A stretch of DNA of 64,000 bases from Epiperipatus broadwayi. Its lineage: Eukaryota > Onychophora > Udeonychophora > Euonychophora > Peripatidae. Where the stretch lies: assembly GCA_028023455.1 (NCBI GenBank), contig JAQFVV010006220.1:8878916-8942915 (forward strand), given 5' to 3'. The notes beneath the pieces are model-generated. The model searched no databases. It was not told the origin of the DNA and worked only from the letters and a program-made list of their open reading frames with translations. The translations under genes and the position numbers were made by a program. This document shows positions 53,350-62,399 of the stretch, one piece after another; within the stretch, counting starts at the first letter, position 1; each line of letters opens with the position of its first letter.

Positions 53350-53754
53350 ATATGGTGCTAGATAAATAAATAATTAGTTTTCTAATATATATTGCAAAAA
53401 AAAACTTTTGTTTTGTTTTAAACAGTGAGTTTCTTAATTTGCTTGAAATTTTTTTAGATAAATGTTTGTATAGTTTTATAAAATAGTTTAATTTTGTAGT
53501 CTATAACATTTATTTGGCATTTTAGTGTAAATAATTTATATTCAAATTATAAATAAATTTAAAATTATTTTAAGATTAGTCATTGATTCATGTTTGATTT
53601 TAAAAAAAATTGTCAGAAAATGGGGATTCTTCTTAAGAGAGTTAAATTTTTTAATGATTGCCACACACTATTTTTGTCTTATTATTTTGATATTAAACAC
53701 TTTTACTACTTTGATATTTACTCATTTTTCAAATGTGGAATATTATAAAGATTT

Positions 53755-53872
53755 ATAGGAGTAGAGTGGTAGACTCTGGAATTCAAAGTCCACTGACTAT
53801 AACTCCAGCTCTGTCAATTATAGTATTCAAACTGTTGGATGATCTTTTGAGCAATCAATCATTTGAATATTT
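53755..53872 (+). mobile_element. SINE-2 copy
   Basis: GAGTAGAGTGGTAGACTCTG, GAATTCAAAGTCCACTGACT, ATAACTCCAGCTCTGTCAAT form the tRNA-like head and middle. TGATCTTTTGAGCAATCAAT then CATTTGAA is the tail. One of the best SINE-2 copies. Confidence 0.65.
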
Positions 53873-53900
53873 TTTTACAAAATTAAAAAATTAGTGGAAA

Positions 53901-54118
53901 TTTGAATCCAGACATTTAAACTCCCTTTAGTCATCTGTTCCATTTTATACAACCAATACACATGACCACATACATGTGATAAAGATAAATATCTAATACA
54001 CATATTTTCAGCTGAACCAGCACTCATCATTTGGTTTGCATCATCATCTTTCACACACATATATAGTCAGTGCTCGGTTTATATTAAGAGAGCAAATCTT
54101 CAAACTTTAATTGATCAG
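53901..54118 (+). repeat. Half-copy of the 54-kb foldback family
   Basis: It is a direct relative of 54333-54540. Shared landmarks: CCCTTTAGTCATCTG, CAATACACAT, GAACCAGCACTCATCA, GGTTTATATTAAGA and CAAATCTTCAAACTTTAAT. The 61-codon minus frame 53875-54060 is a shadow of it. Confidence 0.85.
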
Positions 54119-54264
54119 CTTCCTCTCCACTTTCCAACTCTTTAGTAATCCTTATCATTGAAAGTCTGATGATAGTATGTTCAGTGACCTGTAAGTCATT
54201 GTGATCCCTCATATATATGACCTTAACCCCATTTAAATACACAGAAGAGGGGTGGGCAAAATAT

Positions 54265-54590
54265 AGGCTTAATTTGTAATATTTAAATACAAATATAATA
54301 TATACACTTTAAATTAGATGTAAATAGAGGGGATTAAAACCCAGATTTTCAAATTCCCTTTAGTCATCTGCTCCATCTTATACTACCAATACACATAATC
54401 ATATAACATATGAGAAATATAAATGATCTCCAATATATATATTTCATACTGAACCAGCACTCATCAGTTGGTCCAGATCATCTCCCACATCAGTGTTTGG
54501 TTTATATTAAGATAACAAATCTTCAAACTTTAATGGACAGGCAGACTTTGTCCATGTCTGTCCACTATCTAATATAAACTGAACACTAAT

Positions 54591-54623
<33 letters not shown>

Positions 54624-54785
54624 ATGTGCGGGAGATGATGATCCAGGTCAATTGATGAGTGCTGGTTCAGCATGAAATACAAATATTGGAGATCATAAAG
54701 TCTGGTTTCAAATTCTCTCTAAATACATCTAGTTTAAAGTATATATACTACACTCACATTTAAATAAAAATTTAAAAATGACTTT
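54265..54785. mobile_element. Large foldback element with microsatellite at its centre
   Basis: The left arm (about 54265-54540) and right arm (about 54567-54785, inverted) match through AATATTTAAATACA, ATACACTTTAAATTAGATGT, GAACCAGCACTCATCA, GATCTCCAATAT and CAGTGTTTGGTTTATATTA. The right arm is interrupted by (TA)n(TG)n at about 54590-54623. With the separate half-copy at 53901-54118 there are three units of one sequence within 0.9 kb, two direct and one inverted. Confidence 0.85.
54590..54623 (+). repeat. (TA)n(TG)n microsatellite
   Basis: About nine TA units pass into about eight TG units, inside the inverted arm of the 54-kb foldback. Confidence 0.9.
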
Positions 54786-54918
54786 ATAAGCATTTAAAAT
54801 ATATCAGAAATATTATTTGTAAAGTGGTGGATTGTTATTTTTTTGTAAGCATAACAGTTGATTAAATTATTAAAAGGGCCTAAAGGCAAGAAAGCGTTAA
54901 GATTCTTAAAGAAAAGAC

Positions 54919-55116
54919 TTGGTGATAGTGTGGAAGTCAAGAAGAAATGAGATGATTGCAATAAGTTTTGAATACATGCACAAAGTTAAAAAAAAGTTTT
55001 TTATAATAATTATAAAAGAAAGATTAAGTAGAACAAACTGGTTAAAAAAGACTAATAATTTTATTGAACACTTGTTTATCGAATGCTACTATTCAAAAGC
55101 AGAATCATTTGTTTAG
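54919..55116 (+). pseudogene. Possible LINE C-terminal remnant
   Basis: A 65-codon frame ends NNFIEHLFIECYYSKAESFV, which resembles the T.EHLF.EC..... segment near the C-terminus of many LINE proteins. Just upstream a second frame reads GPKGKKALRFLKKRLGD. No RT motif is seen nearby, so the call rests on a short resemblance. Confidence 0.3.
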
Positions 55117-55139
55117 AAAAATGCCATACTTATTTAAGA

Positions 55140-56465
55140 AATAAAATTAATTATTTACGTAAAAAAACTTGTTTTGTATTGAACTCAATAAAATCTAAAT
55201 AAAGACTTTTTAAATTTTCATACCATCTATTTGCTTCTATTAATCAGGAATAAAGAGAATGTAGTTTAATACTCTTTATGTTAATTTAGTCTCATATTTT
55301 TATCACTTATTAAAGTGATATATCTTGAGAATATTTTTTGATTTTAGGAAAACAATAGTAGAAACTTAGGGCATGCTCATCATATGAAAATAATAGACAA
55401 AGGCCTTACTTTATCAAGGCCCATAAACAAATGAACTTCCTGTAAGAACTAAGATTATTATTTTTGCTTAAGGGTAAACAATTTAGGTGTGATGCTACAT
55501 GTAGAGATGCAAAACTCAAAAAAATGTAGACAATATATTGAAATATGATGCTATAGTAATCAATAAGCTAATAATGTGTCTTAATTTGGTTTCAAAAGAA
55601 GTCTTCTGATTACTTACACATTTATAATAGGTACATCTAAATAAAGTCCATAAAGACACTATTAAAAAACTAAAAAAATAAACAAAATTATTAAATACAT
55701 ATTTTATATATCAAACAAAGTTAAGTTAAGGGCTTCATAGAATATTTCAATTATACTAGTTAGGACTAGAAACTCCCATGAAACTAATAAAGAATTTTAT
55801 ATGAAGACATTGGTCTGATTTTACATAAATTTACATATATTAAACATTATTCTGCTTATGCAATGATAAGCAACAATGTGAATAAAATGTAACATATCCT
55901 TTATTCAATATTTTAAGAATAAAAAAAATTGCCTTCAACTAGATTAGTCAATTCCATTAGATTGCAAATCTTTGTTTTTTGCATATTGTTGTTTCATAAA
56001 AGATCAAAGTTTGAGATAAGAACTTGTAAGAAAAATAAAAAATAAAAATTAATGAGCATTATTTATGAAGAAGCAACTTATAAATATATTTCTTATACAT
56101 TTGATTGATTTTTGAAGATTTGTGTGTGTCATCCTATCACCACCAATATTGTATGTTTCCCTTTAATATTAGTTAATAGGCATTGACTTAATTATGCTAG
56201 ATATCCCAATGGTTATTTTATTCTTCTAATTAAGAATATATATATATCAATTTACTGATTTATATGGATGGATAAGTAAATTGACAGTAAATTAGAATAT
56301 CTGAAAATAACTCCAAAGAGTTATTAAAAGTTGCCAGCTACTAAACTAAACTTAAGGTGTGTTAAATAACAATATTTCTCTCACTTCAAAGAATATCATT
56401 TAGACATTTTGCTATTAAAAACATTTGAAAATTTAACTCTAATTTAATTTTTAAAATAAACTTAC
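55140..56465. other. AT-rich non-coding DNA, likely intron
   Basis: Nothing recognised. If the ankyrin exon is real, this is the start of the intron 3' of it, since the gene runs on the minus strand. Confidence 0.45.
56460..56465 (-). promoter_or_regulatory. 5' splice donor
   Basis: GTAAGT directly follows the ankyrin exon on the minus strand, a full match to the donor consensus. It supports the exon end at 56466. Confidence 0.7.
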
Positions 56466-56567
56466 ATGGGTCTTGTCTCCAAGATTTACTCCAATATCCA
56501 ATAATCTTTCTGCTAATACAAGTTTGTTTTCTTTCACAATATACATTAAAGGAGTCATCCCAGATTC
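56466..56567 (-). CDS. Ankyrin-repeat exon, TRPN/NOMPC-like (34 codons)
   Basis: Read on the minus strand, a TTTGTTTTAG acceptor is followed by a 102-bp open exon and a consensus donor CAT|GTAAGT. It is phase 0 at both ends and encodes 34 residues. Residues 2-9 (SGMTPLMY) are the TPLH-type first helix of an ankyrin repeat, residues 18-25 (LAERLLDI) the second helix with its LL pair, and residues 26-31 (GVNLGD) the turn into the beta hairpin. One exon equals about one 33-residue repeat. The unusual PLMY-IVKEN-ERLLDIG-NLG wording is closest, from memory, to an early ankyrin repeat of the TRPN/NOMPC channel, a mechanosensory ion channel with some 29 such repeats before its six membrane segments. 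Other ankyrin proteins remain possible. The neighbouring exons are not recognised in this window; they would lie beyond very large introns. Clearly non-random compared with surrounding frames. Confidence 0.75.
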
Positions 56568-56580
56568 CTAAAACAAACAC
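56568..56580 (-). promoter_or_regulatory. 3' splice acceptor
   Basis: On the minus strand GTGTTTGTTTTAG precedes the exon: a T-rich tract ending in TAG, as expected of an acceptor in an AT-rich genome. Confidence 0.7.
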
Positions 56581-56584
56581 AATT

Positions 56585-57905
56585 TTGTTACTTTTATTAT
56601 ATTTTATAAAGAGATATTAATTAAAAAATGATGGAAAGTTAAATATATTGAAAATTATGTATATATTTAAATTAACTTTAACTTCTATTCTACAACATAT
56701 TCTTAAAACTTTAATATGAATATAAAAAAACACAAATGATTTTCAAGAAGTAATTCATGCAAAAAAACACTCTTTTGTTTGACTATCATATCTTTTTCTT
56801 ATGCCTTTATTTATATGTTTTAATAATCTGGAGTTGAGTGGAAGTTTTAAGTAAATCTAAAGAAATATTACCAAATTTACCACTTTTTTTATTTTGCTAT
56901 AATATTTTATATAAATGCAATTTATTCACTACTTTGAACACTTTTTACCAAAAATCTTTTATAGTACCTATACATTTTTATGGTATTATTTATATAGTTA
57001 TGTATTTTATTTTATGCTGTTCATTATATCATAGCTCTGAAGAAGACTGCAGGATAGTTGAAATGTAAGATTGTGTATGCATATAGGTACAATAAAAGGT
57101 TTTTGCTAAAAAGTGTTCAAAGTAATAAATAAATTGTATTTAAATCTAAAGAATATATTACATTTGTAAATCAAATTGTAACAATTAGAAAGCAGTATAT
57201 TATTAATTTTAAAATAAAACTGAAGCAGGAATAAAAAACATTCAATAAACTTAAGAATTTTTTTTTAATTGTGAGGAAAGGAGAATTGTTGGTTTTCATT
57301 ACTTGAAATATAATTAAACAAAAATTACAATTAAAATTTTGTTTATTAAATTCTAATTTTAAATATTAGCTTTTGTACAATTAATCAGCTTATATACATT
57401 TTTTTTTCTAATCATGGATTAAATAATATCTTCTAGAAATATAAATAATTCCATTTTATATAAACCTCAAAAATTGATTATGCATGCTTATTTACTATAA
57501 AAAGTGTTATATTTACTAATGACCTGAGTTTCATCTTTCATATTTTAAAATAAAAGAAATAAACATTTGCTAATATAAATATAATTCAAACATATTCTGA
57601 CTTGCAGTTAATGATGTTGGAGTTTGGTACAGCAATGAAGAAAATTAAATTGAACATAGTTCACATGCAGAATTTTGCTATTTTATGTCTTAGTTAAATA
57701 ATAAGCTAATAAAAGAGAGTTAAATTCACTTATTTATAATATTGTAAGATATAGCTTAGTAATGTAATGAATTAAAAATTAATACTTTATTATAAAATAT
57801 ATTTCTGTCAAATAGAAAAAATATATATTGAAAATTGCTCAAATTAAAACAAAATATTATGTTACTATATCACATGTTTTACAATTGACCAATAAAAATA
57901 TAAAG
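56585..57905. other. AT-rich non-coding DNA, likely intron
   Basis: No exon or repeat relationship recognised. The plus-strand frame 56838-57068 is F/Y/I-rich noise. Confidence 0.45.
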
Positions 57906-57909
57906 ATTG

Positions 57910-58035
57910 GAAACATGTTTAGCATAGTGATAGAGAGGTAGACTATGGAGCTCAAGATTTGTATTGTGGCTTCAAATATATTCATTCTTATATGAACTTC
58001 CAAGCAATAAATCATTTAGTTATTATTATTGGAAA
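57910..58035 (+). mobile_element. SINE-2 copy
   Basis: GTTTAGCATAGTGATAGAGA, GGTAGACTATGGAGCTCAAG, TTGTGGCTTCAAATA give A-box-, anticodon- and B-box-like sections. The tail is TTATATGAACTTCCAAGCAA, then TAAATCATTTAGTTATTATT. Confidence 0.65.
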
Positions 58036-58566
58036 TACATCAATGTCAATCTAAAAGAGATGAAGCATTATTTGCCAACACAAATCCATATAAGCAATTA
58101 CATAGAGTGAATAAACAAAAACATAAAAATGCTAATAAAATGTAATATTCTCAAGGTATGTTTTTATGATTTCAATATTTAGTTAACATAATGATGCATT
58201 TTATTACAATAACTGCAAATTATTTACTAAAAATAATTGGAACTATCTAGACTTAGTAGAAATAATTTTAAAATTAAAATTTAAGAAAGCTGGATATATA
58301 TGCACAAGTATGATCATTAATTAGAATAAAGAATATAGAAAATGATTTTTAATTTAATAGTTAATAATATAGTTATATTAAAACTAAAAAAATTAGATGT
58401 TAGACAATTCAGTTTTATTTTAGTATACACATCATCATATAAACAACAAATATTTATAATTTATATTGTAAAACTATTAGAGGAAAAGGACAAAAAAGGT
58501 AGAAATTAACAAACATTCTATTGATTTTATTCCTGTTATAAAAAATACAAGTTTTGATGCAAGTAA

Positions 58567-58821
58567 GCCAATAAACATCACATGATCACCATTTCTTATG
58601 CTTGCTTATAATTGTTATTAAAACAAGCAAAACTCTCCATACAGTATTGTCACTCAGTGTAAGCCAGTATGGATGTCACTGATGAAGGCCACAAATCAGA
58701 AACTAGTTTGGGGATATTGGATAAGTAGGCACTAGATGAGGATTTTATGCATAAGTCTTCTGGCATCCATTGATTACTCTGGCTTGCACCGAGTGGCAAT
58801 ACTGTATGGAGAGTTTTGCCT
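58567..58821 (+). mobile_element. Family A element with perfect 16-bp target-site duplication
   Basis: GTTTTGATGCAAGTAA occurs exactly at 58551-58566 and 58822-58837, bounding a 255-bp insertion. Inside, ACATCACATGATCACCATTT opens the left end. An inverted pair, GCAAAACTCTCCATACAGTA (about 58627) and TACTGTATGGAGAGTTTTGC (ending about 58819), forms a stem of ~38 bp with TGTCACTCAGTGTAAGCC against GGCTTGCACCGAGTGGCA. The centre reads GATATTGGATAAGTAGGCAC and CTTCTGGCATCCATTGATTA. No coding sequence. The long target duplication is more like a LINE-mobilised element than a cut-and-paste MITE. Confidence 0.9.
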
Positions 58822-58919
58822 GTTTTGATGCAAGTAAATAATTAACAAAATAGCTTTCAATTTTAAATGTTAATTTTAAAAAATGTAAAAAGTGGAAAAA
58901 ATGTTTACAACCTGTAGTC

Positions 58920-59035
58920 AAGCGTTGTTAGCCATGAGGTCATCGCAACCGCCTTGCAAACAAGTAGTTGGTTGCAGATGGTTGTGGGTTTGCGTCCCGG
59001 CCGATGCTATGACATATGAGAAAAAAAAAAAACCT
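58920..59035 (+). mobile_element. SINE-1 copy
   Basis: AAGCGTTGTTAGCCATGAGG, CGCCTTGCAAACAAGTAG, GGTTGTGGGTTTGCGTCCCG, GCCGATGCTATGACATATGA, then A12. The tail GCTATGACATATGA is shared with the other two copies and the end of the tRNA-like part with the 21.97-kb copy. It has a longer insert between anticodon arm and B box. Confidence 0.75.
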
Positions 59036-60043
59036 AGAATTTTGCAGAAAATCCAAAAGACTTTTTAGAATTAAATACAATCTGTAATTCTAATTTTTAT
59101 CTAGAAGACAAGACCTAAATTGTACTGATAATAATACTATTTTCTAGAATGATTCAAAAATTATGTTATGTTTTCTAAACTTATTCAAAAATGAATAATT
59201 GTAATGAACCACCCAACATAATTAAGTAAAATCTTTATAAACACATGCTAAGAATTTCAAATAATTGCAAGCAATTAAATTTAATATAGTAAAAACTAAT
59301 GATTTCAGCTTACATATTTTTTTCAATTATGAGTTCCACTACTTCAGTCTGCCATCCATTGTAATTCTGAGTAGCCTCTATATTAGACTGATTTATGTAT
59401 TTTGTACATATGCATGTTTTAAATCTTATTTGGGTATTTGTATGCTATTGCAACATTATTTGTATATACTTCAAACTTTTTTTTTGTTATTTTCATAATA
59501 TATTATTTCATTAAATTGTTATTTTAAAATTCAAGGGTAATAGCTGTATCCATTTTTCATTCCATTCTCAATCTGGTTGCAACAGATTTATTATACTTAT
59601 GTCTTTTGATAAACAGAAAAGAGTTCAAAGCACTCCAAAATTATGCTAACCCATGGGTAACTTAGTAGATTGAAAATAAATATTTAAGAAGTAATAAGAC
59701 TAAGGAAATTAATCTTTCAAAACTGAAAGCTGCACAAAAAGTCTAAAAGTATTTTTATTTTTTCAAAATTAATAAGGCTAATTTATGCTAACAAGTCAAG
59801 ATGAATATACAGAATGGTTACTTTAGGGAAATATTACCACTTTATCAGCACTATTTACTAAAATTATACTTTGAGTAATCAAACTATGAAAAACCATTAA
59901 TGATTAATAGTACTAGAAATCATACAATTACTGATCAATATTGTGCTAGATTGGTGACAAATTATTAGAAAGTAAACCCACATATTGAGAAGTTCTAATT
60001 TTAACATTTTGATCATTCATTACAATTTATATATGCATATATT

Positions 60044-60066
60044 TGTGTGTGTGTGTGTGTGTGTGT
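60044..60066 (+). repeat. (TG)n microsatellite
   Basis: About eleven TG units, uninterrupted. Confidence 0.95.
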
Positions 60067-60869
60067 ATAATCAATCAAATAATGTAGATTTGTGATACAC
60101 TTCTTTAAACTTAGCTAAAAATTCTGAACTATCACTCAGTGTAAAATCTTTCAAACAAACTTTGTTTTATTATACAGATACTTCAACAGAAATTCTGGTT
60201 TTTTAGATCAGCTAAAGACTTGTAACATTTGAACATCCACTTAAAATATGTCAGGATTTGCATTTTTATGTCTAATTACAATAACTGATTTTGCAGAATG
60301 AATGTTTTTAGTATATGCAGTCTTCATTCATTAGTTCTTCAATATTTTTATTTTCTAATAAGTGATAATAATTAATATACTCATTATAGCAACCCTTGAA
60401 ACAGAAGTATGCCAATGTAAGGTTACATCTACATATAATAATTTAACAAATGACTTTGATAAATATTTGTAACCAAACAATTTGTAAAAATCAAATTGGT
60501 ATAATTACCTATATAAATAAAAAGTCTAGTTATTATTTCTGTGCGGATGTTAAGGTGTTTCAAGTCTTTATCCCGTTTGAAAAATTAGAGATTTGGGTAA
60601 AATAGAAATATATATATATATTTGAGTTTACTTCTAATTTCATTTTTAAAAAAATATCAAGATTCTTTGTGAGAAAAGAAACCATAATAAAAATTTAAAA
60701 AATCTGAGAGGGAATTAACCTTTAATTAATAGACAAGTATGAATATTGAAATTCATGAATCTTAGGATGTAACATAATAATGTTTATTTCTGCTACATTT
60801 AAGTATAAACTATTTGAATTAAGATTATGAAAGGAACTGAAGGTATTGCATTTTGTAATAATTATTTGT

Positions 60870-61000
60870 AAAATATATTGCTACTACTATTACAACCACT
60901 ACTACCACTCCTACTACTACCATTACCACTATTATTACTATCACTACTATTACTATTATTAATATCATTATCAACAGCATCAACATTATTATGTTTCAAT
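60870..61000 (+). repeat. Imperfect trinucleotide tract (CTA/CCA/TTA)
   Basis: Many CTACTA, CCACTA, TTACTA and ATTATT units in one phase for ~120 bp. It directly adjoins a minisatellite. Confidence 0.85.
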
Positions 61001-61019
61001 GATAAGCTTTATTTATCTT

Positions 61020-61400
61020 AAGTTACAAGGGTTTTACATAGCTTTGGCTGTGTTTACATGGGCAATCTGCAGTGGTAGGTTTACATATTTAGAAGTTTAC
61101 ATGCTGTGGATTAGTTACAAGGATTTTACATAGCTTGGAATGCTTTGTGTACATGGTCAATGCATAATTATAGATTTACATATGTAAATGTTGATTTACC
61201 CAAGACTGGATAAGTTTTTACAAGCAGTGGATTAGTTAAAAGAGTTTTACACAACATGGATTGCTGTGGTTACATAGGCAATCTGTTGTTGTAGGTTTAT
61301 GAATGTAAAAGTAGTTTTATTGATTTACACAAGATTACATGAATTTTATATGCTAATGATTTTACACATGTAAACCAGGTTTAGTTTTATATGTGGCTGC
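61020..61400 (+). repeat. Minisatellite, 3-4 degenerate ~95-120-bp units
   Basis: Units start near 61020, 61113, 61234 and about 61325. Shared wording is AGTTACAAGGGTTTTACATA, GGCTGTGTTTACATGGGCAA (or its variants), TGTAGGTTTA and AGTGGATTAGTTA. The G+C content is higher than the flanks and no frame is conserved between units. Confidence 0.7.
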
Positions 61401-61639
61401 ATTGCCTGGGTAACATAGATAATGGTTAGTGACTGTCTGAGAAGTCTTCACTGGTATTTAATCAATGTCAGTTATTTTTGACCTTTTAGGGTGCCAGTTT
61501 TTTTTGGGTAATCAGGTTTTCTCTTGGTCTCAGTAGGGATGGGAGTTGGAGGTATGTTGGTATGAATAAGAGGCATGATGGAGTTTTGCCTATTTTCTAG
61601 GGTATTTGAATAGATGAGTGTTCCAAGAGGGTGGTGATA

Positions 61640-61970
61640 CAAATGTGTTAGTATTAATTGCAATTGTTGAATCGGATACATTAGTCAGACTCTGGATCTG
61701 GCTGTCTTAAAGATGGAGGCTGGATAATGCTTTTGATGAGGTTTAAGTATGAGATCTATGGGTAGAGGTCCATATTTCTAAAACAGGTGGTGTTAAACCT
61801 ATGTTAGAATTGATTGTAATTGATGAGTTGGAGTTTGTGGTAAGATAGTAAGACTCTGGGTCTGGGGCTGTTAGAGGTGAGGCTGAGTGAAGCTTTTGAT
61901 ATGGTTTAAGTGTGTGAAATTTATAGATAGTCCAGACACATGTAGATATGGTGAAATCTGGATAGATGGT
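61640..61970 (+). repeat. Tandem duplication, ~164-bp period
   Basis: AGACTCTGGATCTGGCTGTC at 61687 and AGACTCTGGGTCTGGGGCTG at 61851 begin parallel stretches with GGCTGGATAATGCTTTTGAT and GGCTGAGTGAAGCTTTTGAT, then GGTTTAAGTATGAGATCTAT and GGTTTAAGTGTGTGAAATTT. The minus-strand frames here (61472-61681, 61743-61982) are Pro/Thr/Ser-rich, probably because of the G+T-rich plus strand; a LINE ORF1 origin cannot be excluded. Confidence 0.75.
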
Positions 61971-62048
61971 TAGACTCAGCATTGTTACTGAAAATTTTTT
62001 ATGTTTTTAAAATTATCATTAGTAACTTGATTTAAATTGAAAATTTTA

Positions 62049-62050
<2 letters not shown>

Positions 62051-62143
<93 letters not shown>
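62051..62143 (+). repeat. (AAT)n(ATT)n microsatellite, self-complementary
   Basis: About ten AAT units pass into ~20 ATT units. It is followed by ATC-rich sequence and a pyrimidine tract of CCT/CTT units to ~62221. Frames of poly-I, poly-N or poly-E read across it are not genes. Confidence 0.95.
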
Positions 62144-62399
62144 CACCATCATAATCATCATTATCATTATCCTCCTCCTTTTTTCTTCTTCTTTCTTCTT
62201 CCTCCTCCTCTTCTTCTTTTATGAGATATTTTATTTGATTTGTACTTACATATTCAGAGAGATTCACTTCAATGATTTTGCACTTGAGCAATATTTTAAG
62301 ATTTGGAATGTATCACAAATTTAAAATATTTGATTGATTATAAATGTTTATCAAATATTTATACACATGTATTATCATCATTTTCAATTATTATCAATT

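Noticed and set aside
61472-61982. Pro/Thr-rich minus-strand frames as a host gene
   Set aside because: They sit on a tandemly duplicated, G+T-rich stretch, have no splice context or domain, and are explained by composition.
62037-62324. Poly-Ile, poly-Asn and poly-Glu frames on both strands
   Set aside because: They are translations of the (AAT)n(ATT)n and pyrimidine tracts.
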